Notes: generated by a model from the letters alone, not told the origin. A DNA stretch of 27,500 bases from Eimeria necatrix (GCF_000499385.1 NW_013654103.1:1-27500), one strand, 5' to 3'; counted from the first letter of the stretch, positions 9,244 to 20,383 are shown. Made by a program: numbers and translations.

Positions 9244-11224
9244 GGGGCAACTTGCTCGCATTTCTGCTGCTCGGCTTCACGAGGGTGGGGCCCCCTGTGT
9301 CCCTGTTGCTGCAGTGGCCCCTGAAATACCTGCCAGCCATCAGCAGGCCCCAGAGGGGCCCCTCTGGGGGCCCCCCGGGGGGCCCCTTGGGGGCCCCCAT
9401 AGTGGGGGCCCCTATGGGGGGCCCCCAGCTGATGGGCTATCGACGCAGCACCCATTTCGGGGCCATTTTCACTGCAGCAAGCAGCAGCAGGGGGCCCCTC
9501 TTGGGGGCCTCCAGCTGGCGAGACCTGCTGCGGGCTAGGGCCCACATTTGGGGGCCCCTGGGGTACACTTGGGGGCCCCTGGGGCCCACTTGGGGGCCCC
9601 TGGGGCCCACTTGGGGGCCCCTGGGGCCCACTTGGGGGCCCCTGAGAGGCTTTATAAGCTTCAGGGCTGTGGGCCTTTTGGGCCTCCTGGGGCCCCTCAG
9701 CCCCCAGGACCCTTTTCGGGCCACAAAGCCTTGGCCGCGGCTGGGGCCCCCGCCCTAAGGGGGGGCCCCCGGACTGTGCTATTGGGGGCCCCTGAGGCCC
9801 CTGGGACCCCAGGGGGCCCCGGGGCCCCTGGAGCTCCAGGGGCCCCCGGGGCCCCTGAAGTAATTGGGTCCCCTGGGGCCCCTGCGCAGAGTGGGGCCCC
9901 TGAGGCCCCTGGGCAAAAGAGGGTCCGGGGGGCCCTTGGGGCCCCTTCTCAAACTGGGCCCCCATGGACCTTGGGCCCCCATGGACCTTTGGGGCCTTGG
10001 AGAGTTTGCTGCTCCTCGAGGCCCTGGGCCTGCTGGGGCCCCTGCTGCTGCTGAAGCCTGGGGGGCCCCTGGAGACAGCGGAGGCTGTGAGGGTTTGGGG
10101 GCCCCTCGGGGGCCCCCGGGGCCCCCGGGGGCCCTGGGGGCCCCTGGGGCCCCTGGGGCCCCTGGGGCCCCTGGTGTTGCTGCCACAGAAGCTCTGTGTG
10201 GGGCGCAGCTGCGCCGCGGAGCTGCTGTTCAGCCCCTTTGCTGCTGCTGTTGTTGCTGCTGCAGCAGCAGCAGCAGCAGCAGCAGGACCTTTCGAGGGCC
10301 GCTGCAGCTGCTGCTCGGGGCTCTGGAAGCAGCAGCAAACGCTTCAGAGATTCGTGTACTGCTGCTGCTGTTGCAGCTGGCAGCAGCAGCAACATTTGCT
10401 TCACAGTTAGCTGCAGCATTTCCTCCTCTCCCAAAACAAAACCTTCCCCGTGGGGGCCCCCCTGGGGGCCCCCCGGGGGGCCCCCATGGAGGCCCCCATG
10501 CGGGCCCCCCTGGGGGCCCCCCGGGGGGCCTCCATGGAGGCCCCCATGGGGGCCCCCATGGGGGCCCCCCTGGGGGCCTCTAGAGGAAGAGCTTACGGGG
10601 CCCCTTCGGGACTTCTCAGTAGCTGTGGGTGGGCCTTCAGGGGGCCCCCTGGCGGGGCTGTGAAACAGGGGGCCCCCCTGGTGCCCTAGGGGCCCCCCAG
10701 GACCCTCAAGGGGCCCCCCATGGCTCTGATAAATCCCTCCAGGGGCCCCTGGGGGCCCCTCTGGAGAGCCCCCAGAGGCGCCCGCGGGGGGGCCCCCCAG
10801 CCAGCCCGCCTCAAGAGGCCCTGGGGGCCCCAACCCTGCAAGGCCCGCAGAGCTGGGGGCCCCCTGGCCAGTTTGCTGCAGGCTGCGCTGGCCCTCATGT
10901 CTAGGGGGGGGCCCCCGAGGCTCCCGGGGCCCCCGGGGCCCCCGGGGGCCCCTTAGGTCCCCCCCTGCCAAGGGGTGGGGGCCCCCATACTCTGGGGGCC
11001 CCTCTCTCTTCAGACTGTTTCCAAGGGGCCTCAAAGAAGGGACTCCGGGGGCCCCAATGGGCGCAGGGGGCCCCCGAGGCCCCGGGGGCCCCCCGGGGCC
11101 CCCTTGGGGGCCCCCGGGAGAAGACCCTTTCAACGTGGCCGTCATCCTGGGGGCCCCCGGGTCTTCATGGTCTCTGGGGGCCCCCTGAGGCCCCTTTTGG
11201 GGAGAAAAGGAGCTTCTGCTGCAG
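5753..11224 (-). CDS. Gly-Pro-Gln / poly-Gln repeat protein (frameshifted, 5' end unknown)
   Basis: Function not recognised. Sense CAG tracts and phase agreement favour the minus strand. The exon from 11224 (acceptor CCCCCCTACAG) reads collagen-like GPQGP, GGPHGG and GAPGAP triplets, then poly-Gln, Ser and Ala runs. Between them are less repetitive islands such as [40 protein letters not shown] and [20 protein letters not shown]. Its donor at 7041/7040 (CT|GTACGG) joins in phase (CT|C) to an exon from 6842 reading [20 protein letters not shown], then [20 protein letters not shown] and more Gly-Pro-Ser triplets; the open frame stops at 5753-5755. An exact 17-bp duplication (9955-9988) breaks the frame between the first part (11224-9989) and the rest. 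The GPx triplets follow from GGGGCCCC DNA and need not mean a real collagen helix. The start codon was not found. Confidence 0.6.
5915..6475. repeat. GGGGCCCC-rich tract
   Basis: Near-tandem GGGGCCCC/GGGGGCCCCC blocks with spacers of a few bases. The octamer is its own reverse complement, so both strands encode Gly-Pro-rich protein. On the minus strand it encodes [13 protein letters not shown] repeats. Confidence 0.9.
6843..7041 (-). other. Intron of the minus-strand Gly-Pro-Gln gene
   Basis: Donor CT|GTACGG and acceptor GCTGCTGCAG|C on the minus strand; CT|C gives Leu in frame with Gln-rich exons on both sides. It contains a telomere-like array (6974-7026), which reads CCCTAAA in the sense strand, then sense CTG units before the acceptor. 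Confidence 0.7.
9290..11200. repeat. Long GGGGCCCC-rich zone
   Basis: Dense GGGGCCCC and GGGGGCCCCC palindromes at 9290-9420, 9498-10180 and 10440-11200. Local tandem copies occur, for example at 9548-9645, where a unit of TGGGGCCCACTTGGGGGCCC type repeats. The same octamer family appears inside the last ArgRS exon (4378-4427). Confidence 0.9.
9955..9988. repeat. Exact 17-bp tandem duplication (frameshifting)
   Basis: TGGGCCCCCATGGACCT occurs twice, at 9955-9971 and 9972-9988. Because 17 is not a multiple of three, the duplication separates two long minus-strand open frames, which end and begin here. With one copy the two would be in the same frame. Confidence 0.93.
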
Positions 11225-11239
11225 CTGTAGGGGGGCAAA

Positions 11240-11737
11240 GGGGAGAAAGCAGCAGCAGCAGCAGCAGCAGAAGGTGCACTGGGGAGCTGCGGGGCCGCAG
11301 CAGCAGCAGCAGGGAGAAAATGAAAAGAAAATGGAAGGAAATGGTATTATTTCGGGGAAAGCGGAAAGACAAAGAGGGAAAGAAGGCAGAGCGGGCAGCG
11401 GTCGCAGCGAGCCACGGCGGACGTACACCGCAGCAAAACACTGGATTTAACCCTCTCCAGAACTCCGTCTTTGGAAATAAAGTTTATTTGTTTTTTTTAA
11501 ATTAAAAATTCAAAGAAAAACGGCTTCAAACCGCCCGGTGTACGTACACCTCAAGGTGTCGCCGCCGGCGCCGCCACTCGCCGCCCGCGCGCCTCCGGCC
11601 CCCCTGGCCTTGATTTGAAGCTGGTATTTATTTAAATTATATTATTTGCATTTAATTTCATCAAATTAATTCAAAATAAAAGTTTAAATGAGATTTTACT
11701 TCTTTTGTTTTCGTTTTCACCGCTCTGCTGCCGCCAG
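11240..11737. other. Noncoding stretch upstream of divergent genes
   Basis: A mix of CAG units, a pyrimidine-rich stretch on the minus strand (11310-11420), AT-rich DNA (11455-11525 and 11620-11700) and a GC-rich patch (11555-11605). It carries one full GGTGTACGTACACC palindrome (11537-11550) and a half-site (11421-11429). It could hold promoters or first introns for the minus-strand gene and for + strand exons. No start codon was identified. Confidence 0.5.
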
Positions 11738-11982
11738 ACCCCCGGGCGCCGACTACACTGTCCACGGCCGAACGCCAGACACCAGGGGCCCCTCCTGCTG
11801 CTGCTGCTGCAGCAGCAGCAGCAGCAGCTGCTGCTGCTGCTGCTGCCTTCCTGGAGAGAAATAAGCCTGTGAGAGCATCGCAGAAGACAGCAGCGGCAAA
11901 GCATTGCAAAGCCCGCAGCAGCAGCAGCAGCAAAAGCGCTCCTGCAGTAGCAGCGGCAGCAGCGACAGCTGCTGCGGGAATG
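11738..11982 (+). CDS. Candidate exon, Ala/Ser-rich
   Basis: It follows a strong pyrimidine tract and acceptor (GCTGCCGCCAG|AC) and reads PRAPTTLSTAERQTPGAPP, poly-Ala, FLERNKPVRASQKTAAAKHC and a Ser run. A donor after GGAATG (GTCGCT) would join in phase 0 to an exon from 12087. It may be an upstream exon of the lipase gene or a separate gene. Function not recognised. Confidence 0.45.
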
Positions 11983-11999
11983 GTCGCTGCTGCTGCTGC

Positions 12000-12031
<32 letters not shown>

Positions 12032-12086
12032 AGCCACAGCAGCTGTTTTTTTAGTGTGCTTCTTTTTTTGTCTTTTCTCCTCGCAG

Positions 12087-12470
12087 ATCTGTCAAGACAA
12101 CTACCGTAGGCAGTTCGTTGTCAACCTTGCGGAAGCAGCAGCAGCAGCAGCGGCGGCAGCAGCAGCAGCAGCAGGCAACAGCAGCAGCAGCGGCAGCAGC
12201 AGCAGCAAAAGCGTTTGCACCTGCTGCAGCACAGCTTCAACAACTCACCAGAGCGAGCGGCTCAAGAAGCCCTTCGGTCGAACGGCGTTGCCAGCAGTAG
12301 CAGCAGCAGCAGCAGCAGCAGCAGCCGCAGCAGCAGCCGCAGCAGTAGCCGCAGCAGCAGCAGAAGCAGCAGCAACAACAACAGCCGCAGCAGCAACAGC
12401 AGCAACAACAACAGCAGCCTCCGCAGCAGCAGCAGCAGAAACCGCAGCAGCAGCAGCAGCAGGAGCAACC

Positions 12471-12507
<37 letters not shown>

Positions 12508-12613
12508 TGGCAGCAACTCTACTCTGTCAAACGGGGCCCACGTCACATACTTGGCTTGTGGGGCGCTCTAGAGGCAGCAGGCCTGCAGGGCTTCTGGTTT
12601 GTAGATCTGGGAA

Positions 12614-12659
<46 letters not shown>

Positions 12660-12758
12660 GGAAGACTGCAGCGCGAGCTACTTCAGCAGCAGCTGCTGCT
12701 GATGCTGCTGCCCACCGCGCTGCCATCGCCGTCCCCTCAGCCGCAAAGGCGACGCCGG

Positions 12759-12796
<38 letters not shown>

Positions 12797-12851
12797 GCAG
12801 CAACTGGAGCAGCAACAGCAGCCCCACAGGCATTACACAGACAAATACTAG
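12087..12851 (+). CDS. Candidate exons in a three-frame-open CAG region
   Basis: The acceptor TCTCCTCGCAG|ATCTG is strong. After it, frame 0 reads ICQDNYRRQFVVNLAE and stays open to TAG at 12849-12851. Frame 1 reads KAFAPAAAQLQQLTRASGS to a stop at 12298, then reopens from 12349 to 12702 with HWQQLYSVKRGPRHILGLWG and GALEAAGLQGFWFVDLG. CAG tracts keep several frames open, so the true frame cannot be chosen by eye. A pyrimidine-rich acceptor near 12740 (GTCCCCTCAG) suggests an intron starting at GTTTGTAG (12597). The stretch may belong to the 5' part of the lipase gene. Confidence 0.4.
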
Positions 12852-12890
12852 CAACAACGGAAGCAGCAGCAGCAGCAGCAGCAGCAGCAA

Positions 12891-13135
12891 ATGGCTCGGC
12901 GCAAGGGTCACGCAGCAGCTGCCTCTGGAGACCGCAAAGACTCGGCTGGGTTGCCCGCAGCAGCAGCAGCTGCTGCTGCTCCAGCAGCTGCTGCTGCTGC
13001 TCCAGCAGCTGCTGCTGCTGCTCCAGCAGCTGCTGCTGCTGCGCCTCCTCTGCAGCTGCAGCTGCCAGAAGCTGACAAAGACAGGGCAAATGGCTTGCCT
13101 AACACTGCAGCTGAAGCTGCAAGCTGCAGCACGCC

Positions 13136-13173
<38 letters not shown>

Positions 13174-13430
13174 GCAATAAAAGCAGCAGCAGCAGCAGCA
13201 GCGGCAGCACTTCCTTGACTAGGGAGCAGCAAACTGCTTCTGCTGGCCAAGCCTCCTCTAAGGGCCTCTCGCCTGCAGCAGAGGACCCGGGCGGGGCCCT
13301 TTTGAGTTCAGGGGAAGTGTCTCCTTACAGCAGCAGCAGCAGCAGCAGCGGGAGCAGCAGCAGCGGGAGCAGCAGCGGGAGCAGCAGTTCCCCCACGGCC
13401 TTCGAGGACTGCAGGGAGACCTCGGAGGAG

Positions 13431-13504
<74 letters not shown>

Positions 13505-15949
13505 TAGCGCGCCGGTGGGGGCGCCGGCGTCGAGCGTGACTGCGCAGAGCGTAGCAGCAGCAGCAGCAGCAGCAACAGCGCTGGCAGCAGACGCAGCAGC
13601 AAACGCATGCAGCGTGGATTTGCTGTCAGTGGCTTTTCGAGTGCAGCAAGACTTGCGGCTGTCGCCGCTGCAGCGGCAAGTTGCTGCGCAGCGCGCTGTT
13701 GCTGCTGCACTGGAGCAGCAGCAGCAGCAGTTCCGCGGCCGCAGCAGGAAGAAGCGGCTGCTGTGGGCAGCAGGCCGTGTCTTCAAAGGAGACAGTCATT
13801 TCTTTTTTGCTTTGCCAATCTTTTGTCTCCTTTTCTTTTGTGTCTGCTGCGAAGCAGCACTTTATGTCTTCGTGCTGCTGCTTCTCCGTCCTCTGCTTCT
13901 TCCGTTGCTGCGTCTTCTGCGGGGGCTCCCGCTGCTGCTGCAGCAGAAGCAGCAGCAGCAGCGGGGGCTGCAGCAGCAGCAGCGGGAACGCGCAGCTGGG
14001 GGGCCGTGGCGCGCTGCTGGGCGGGGGACGCGTGGAGGGGCTTGCTGCTGCTGCTGCAGCTGCTGCAGCAGCAGCTGCTGCTGCCGCTGCGGGTGCTGCG
14101 GGGCGTGTGGGGCCCCGGCGGCGTGTCGCTGTGCGAGCTGCAGCAGCAGCTGCAGCGCTGCCGCTCGTTTGCTGCTTTTGCTGCTGCAGCGCAGCAGCTA
14201 GACGCAGCCACGGGCCGCAATGCCTGGAAAAGAAAACCCGAAAGCAAACTTTTTGACTCAATTGGAGTTAAAATGTCTCTCCAAAGACTGAGAGAAAAAA
14301 GACAAAAAAAACAATTCAAAGACCTGGCCCAAGAAACCCTCGAGGCCCTCCAGGGGCACGCCCAAGCAGCACTCAAAGAGGCGCTCTACAGGTCGGTCTA
14401 GGGTTTAGGGTTTAGGGTTTAGGGTTTAGGGTTTAGGGTTTGGGGTTTGGGGTTTGGGGTTTGGGGTTTAGGGGGGATGCAGGGCCTAGGGTTTGGCGCT
14501 CACCGGGTAGGGCGGAGGGTTTGGGGTTTAAGGTTTAGGGTTTAGCGTTTAGGGTTTAGGGTTTAGGGTTTAGGGTTTAGGGTTTAGGGTTTAGGGTTTA
14601 GGGGCTCTTGCCATTTAAATCATCATCTCTGTAATGTTTTTGGACTTCATGAAATAAAATGTTTGAAGTTTTGCACAGATTAAAAATAAATATATTAAAT
14701 TAAAATATATTTATTTTAAAGTAAATTAAAATTCTTTTTTATACTTTCCAAGAAATTCAAAAGCATGCATGCATGCATGCATGCATGCATGCATGCAAAT
14801 ATCCTTTTTAAAACTTCAAGTCCAATTAAAAAAGTTTTTGTTTTAAATGTGATTTAACAAAAAGTATTTTTTTTAAATGTGATTTAACAAAAAGTATTTT
14901 ATTTTAGATTTGATTTTATAAAATACTTTTAATAATAAATGTGATTTAATAAAATACTTTTAATCATAAATGTGGTTTGACAAAATGATTTTATTTTAAT
15001 ATAATTTAATTAAATACTTTTAATTGTAAAAGCGATTTAATGAAAAACTTTTATCCTGAATGGCTTCTAATGGAGTATTTATTTTGCAAATAAAATCTAA
15101 AAAAGTATTTTATTATTTTAGTTATAATCAAATAAAGTATTTATTTTGTAAATGTGATTTAATAAAATATTTATTTTCTTAACACGAACAAATAAAGTAT
15201 TTAATTTGCAAACTTATAATTAAAAATATTTCCAGAATGCAAATATTCTCTAAAATATATATTTCTAAAAATACGTTTTTAATATATATTTTTTTAAATA
15301 TTTTTTATAACAAAAATTTATTCATTTATAAATAGATTAAATATATCCAGAGTCTTATTTATTTACAAAATAAAAATATCTTTTTAAAATATATTTCAAA
15401 AATAAAGTTATCCCCAAACATGAACATGAACAAGAAACAAAAATAAAACCAAGCAAATGAAAATAAAAGCAAAGTTAAAACTAAAACTAAAATTAAATTA
15501 AATTAAATTAAATTAAATTAAATTAAATTAAATTAAATTAAATTAAATTAAATTAACTTAAATCAAATTAAATTAAATTAAATTGAAAATGGAATAAAGG
15601 TGCAGCTCTGCCGCATGGCGACTCAGCAAAAAATTCTTTTTGAAACATTCTTTTCTTTTTCTTTTTCAAATGCAATTACTGGATTTTAAATATTTAATTT
15701 AATTTAATTTAATTTAATTTAATTTAATTTAATTTAATTTATTTTAATTTAATTGTTTTATTTCTTTTTATTTAGTCGTTCTTACTTTGGAACAAAAGAC
15801 TTACTTGAAGAATTTCTTTCCGAGCTGCGGCTCGCGCTTGCTGCACTTGGGGTGTACGTACACCTCGACCCGCAGCTGCGGCAGGCGCTGCAGCAAACTG
15901 TCCAAGACATCAGAAGCCAGTGGAAAACCACTGCTTTGGTCCTCAGCGG

Positions 15950-16033
<84 letters not shown>

Positions 16034-16497
16034 AGTGGTGGTGGTGGTGCTGCTGCTGTTGTTGGTGATAGTGGTGGTGCTGCTGCTTTTGGTGCTGATG
16101 TTAATGATGGTGCTGCTGCTGCTGCTGCTGTTGCTTGCTGCTGCCGCTGCTGCACTTACGTTGGTTGTAGCTCTTGTTGCTGCTAATGCTGCTGCGATCG
16201 CGGTGGTTGTTGCTGCTGCTGCTGCACTTGCAGCTGTTGCTGCTGCTGCTGTTGTTTTTGCCCATCCGGTTGCTGCTGCGGCTAGTGCTGCCTCTGAGCC
16301 GTTCAAAGACGGACTCCTTCATTGCAGCGGCAGCAGCAACAGTTGCTGCTGCTGCTGCTGCTGCTGCAGCTCGTGCTGCGCTGCTGCGTCTTTTGCTGCT
16401 GCTGCAGGCGGAGCCATGCTGGGACTTCACCACTTCGGCCTAATTGAGGCGCTGCTCTTCAATAATGAAACAGGAGAAAACCTTTTGCCGTCTGTGA

Positions 16498-16540
<43 letters not shown>

Positions 16541-16679
16541 ATCATTTGCTTTGCTGCTGCCGCAACCCGTCAGCCTCGCGCTGCTGCTGCAGCTGCCCCT
16601 GCTGCTTCTGCTCCTCTGTTGCATGCGTACGAGTCCCACAGCCCTCGACGCAACTCCACTCTCCGCTGCTGCTGCTGCC

Positions 16680-16711
<32 letters not shown>

Positions 16712-18310
16712 AGGTGATAGCTGGGTGCAGCGCGGGAGCAGCAGTTGCTGCTTGGCTGGGGACTCGGACGGACTCGGAGCTGCGGAAGGAGCTGCAGGAG
16801 GTGTACATACACCAGGCGTTCAGGGGCCTTTCCCCCAACAACTGGTTTGTGCGAATTTGCAATGTTGTCAAAAGGGGGTGAGCCTTCCCTTTTTGCTGCA
16901 TCTGCTGCTGCTGCTGCAGCAGCAGCAGCAGCAGCAGCAGCAGCTGCTGCTGCTGCTGCTGGTAGTGCTGCTGATGGCGCTGCTGCTGCTGCTGGTAGTG
17001 CTGCTGATGGTGCTGCTGCTGCTGGTAGTGCTGCTGAATGTGCTGCTGCTGCTGGTGCTGCTGCAGGTAGTGCTGCTGCAGGTAGTGCTGCTGCTGCTGC
17101 TGCTGCTGCTGTTTGCTTTTACCTTGACGCCGGCGTGGATACTTAGAGCAGTTTTGCTTATCTCGCTTTGCATGCAAAAGCATTTAAATAAATTTACAGC
17201 TTTTAAGAATGGCGCATGCAAAAATGTTTGAATATTATCGATTTGTGCAAATACAAATAAATAAATAGTATGTAAATGCATGCGTTTGTGCTGCATGCAT
17301 GCCCAATTATACTTTTTAAAATATGCATTTTACACCAATTAAATATTATTTATATTTATTTTCCGAGAAAAGCGCTTTTGCAGCTGCCTGTAGCCCTGCG
17401 GGCCTGAGGTGTACATACACCTCAGTGACGGGCCGGCGAACGCGGCTGATTTAAATGCCATTTTTGTCTTTTGGATTTTCCTGAAAATGAAGATTTATAA
17501 AAGACAGAAAAGTGAAGAAGTATATTAAAAGTAGAAGTGCAGAAAAGCATTAATTGCATTAATTGCATGCACAGTTTGCGGTGTATGTACACCTCCGCCG
17601 CGGCTTTCTGGGTCCCGGCGGCGCCGTTTTTTCGCGTTTTTAATTCAAATAAAGTCCAAACAAATGATAATTGAGTGAAGTTTTCGAAAATGTTCTCCAA
17701 ATTGCATTTTATTTCGCGCAAAGTTCTCCATTTTCCGCTTTTTCAGATACATGTGCGACACTGCCGCTTGGGTGGCTGCCTCCCAAAAGCTCTTCAGCGA
17801 TATTACCTTTCTGGAGGCGTACAGACGCACCGGACGGTTTGTCTTTTTTATCTTTTTTGTCTTTTTTTTGTCCTTTTTTTGTCATTTTAACTCCTTTTTG
17901 TCTCTTTTTTTCTGTTCTTGTGTTCTTTTGTTTCCTTTTATCTCCTTTTATCCTTTTTTGTCTTTTTTCTGGCTTTTTCCGGGTTGTTTTTGCCCTCTTT
18001 AATCTCCTTTTTGCTCCTCTTTATCACTTGTGCTTTTATTTCATTCCTTATCTTCCTTTACCCCTCTTTTGTCCCTTTTTAGAATACTTTTCCTGTTGGC
18101 GCAGTTGGCTAGTTAATTAAATAATAAATAATTAATTGATTAATTATTTAACTAACAAATTAATTAATTAATTAATTAATTAATTAATTAATTAATTAAT
18201 TATAATTATTTCAATTGTTGCATTTGGCCTTCAGTGTTCTTAACATTGCGATGACGAGAGCAGACAGAGACGGAGAAGTGCAGGTGAGCTGCACAGACAC
18301 CCCAAACACT

Positions 18311-18372
<62 letters not shown>

Positions 18373-20383
18373 GTGGCTGTTGGCTGTCCTCGCGGCCCCC
18401 GTAGCTGGCTGACTAATAAGAAAATCTGTTATTCGAGAAGCACATTATGGGCTTTGCTGCTGCTGCACTTCGTTTGCTGCTATACTGCTGCTGCAGCTGG
18501 CTAGCTGCCTTGCTGCTGCGGTGGCTGGCTTGCTGCTGCTTTGCTGCTGCAGCGTTTGGCTAGCTGCTGTAGTGCTGCTGCTGCTGCGGCAGCAGTTGGC
18601 TCGCTGCTATGGCGCTGCTGCTATGCTGCTGCAGCGGGTGGCCAGCTGCTTTGCTGCCGCTGCTGCTGCAGTTGACACGCCGCTGTGCTGCTGCTGCTGC
18701 GCTGCTGCTGCGCTGCTGCTGCTGCCAGCTGCTGAACTACCGCAACGCGCCGAACGTGGTGGTCTGGTCTGCTGTTTGCTGCTCCTGCGCTTTTCCCTTT
18801 TTGACTCTTCCAATGCCTCTTTTGGAAAGAGACAAAGACAACAAATTAAATCTTTTTGCTGCTGCAGCAGCAGCAGCAACTCCTTACTTCCACGACGGCT
18901 CCCTCAGCGGCGACGTCCCCCTCAAGGCCCTCACTGCTGCCTGCGGGGCCCTTTTTTCTATTGTCTCGCAGGTCTGCTGCTGCTGCTGCAGCTGCTGTTG
19001 CTGCTGCTGCAGCACCGGGTGCAGCAGCAGCAGCTGCTGCTGCACCACTGCTGCGGCTGCGAGTGCACCCTCCGTTGCTGCAGCAGCCGCTACACGTGCT
19101 ACACCTGTTGCAGCAGCTACAGCTGCGGCTGCTGTGGCTGCTGCTGCACCTGCTGTACAGCTGCTGTTGCTGCTGCTGCCGCTGCTGCTGCTGCTGCTGC
19201 TGCTGCAGGTTAACCCGCATGTCTTCCCTTTCTCAGGAATACGCGCTCACGGCGAAGCAGGAAGGCCTGTAAGTGCTGCTGCTGCTGCTGCTGCTGCTCG
19301 AATTGCTGCTGCTGTTTCTGCTGCTGCTGTTGCTGCTGCTGCTGTTTGGGTTCGTGCGTTCCCTCTGCTGGCTTCTTCGCTTCCTCCAACACTGCGCCTA
19401 GGGTTTAGGGTTTAGGGTTTAGGGTTTAGGGTTTAGGGTTTAGGTGCTGGTATTCTGACAGGTGAGCTGGAGAGGCGCTGGCGGTCAGTGGCGCGGCGGC
19501 TTCATTTTATCGGGTCTCGAAGTTTTCTTAAAGGAGCACCTCGTAAGGGTTTAGGGTTTAGGGTTTAGGGTTTAGGGTTTAGGGTTTAGGGTTTAGGGTT
19601 TAGGGCCTGGGGTTTAGGGTTTAGGGTTTAGGGTTTGGTGTGTTTGTCAGCGGTTTCTGCTGCGCCTCATTGCGCTGCTGAACGTCAGCCCCACTCTCCG
19701 CGGCATCAACGCCAGGTCTTTGGCTCTACAGGTACACTTACCTAGCTAGCTAGCTAGCTAGCTAGCCTGCTAGCTAGCTAGCTAGCCTGCTAGCTAGCTA
19801 GCTAGCCCGCTAGCTAGCTAGCAAGCGAGCTATCTATCCAAATAGCTAGCCACCTAGCTGGCTAAATAGCTAGCTAGCTTGCCAACTAAATAGCTAGCTA
19901 GCTAGCTAGCTAGTTGTCCAGCCAGCAAGATAAGTAGCCAGATGGCTAGCTAGCCACTTGGATAGTTAGCTAGCTAGCCAGCCACATAGCTAGCTAGCTA
20001 GCCAGCCACATAGCTAGCTAGCTAGCTAGTTAACCAGGTAGCTAGCCATCTGCCAGTTGGCTGTCCTTTAACTTGCGAGCTCCCGGCAACGTCGGGAGCA
20101 GCCGCGTGCTGCTTCTGCAGCAACTCAGGCCACTGGTTCTAGGGTTTAGGGTTTAGGGTTTAGGGTTTAGGGTTTAGGGTTTGCTGCGGTGCAGCCGTAC
20201 ACTGGGGACATCACTGTCTGCCCCCGAAAGCTGCACTGGAAGCATTTGAAGCTCATGAATGATCAGTCTTTGGAAGACGTTACTTGGTCCATAAACCCTA
20301 AACCCTAAACCCTAAACCCTAAACCCTAAACCCTCACCTGAGTCTATCCCACTTGAGGCACTGCAGCGGGGTCTGCTGCTGGC

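Larger units (their letters stand above)
14392..15775 (+). other. Large lipase intron (1.38 kb)
   Basis: The donor is TACAG|GTCGGT and the acceptor TTTATTTAG|T; AG|T gives Ser, completing the family motif LYSRSYFGTK. In order: TTTAGGG arrays (14398-14474 and 14519-14604), a TGCA array (14763-14797), a degenerate ~30-bp AT-rich minisatellite (about 14841-15180), and complementary (AAATT)n and (AATTT)n arrays. Confidence 0.9.

Noticed and set aside
9864..10583. Plus-strand Gly-Pro-Leu frames as a collagen gene
   Set aside because: GGGGCCCC is self-complementary, so these are expected shadows; CAG orientation and the in-phase intron favour the minus strand.
14605..15490. Possible RNA gene in the AT-rich stretch
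   Set aside because: Only degenerate AT-rich ~30-bp repeats are seen; no tRNA or rRNA-like structure was recognised.
15753..16541. Long Leu/Val/Ala/Cys frame as a membrane protein
   Set aside because: It crosses an intron of CTG/GGT repeats; only its ends (15776-15948 and 16408-16493) are exons of the lipase.
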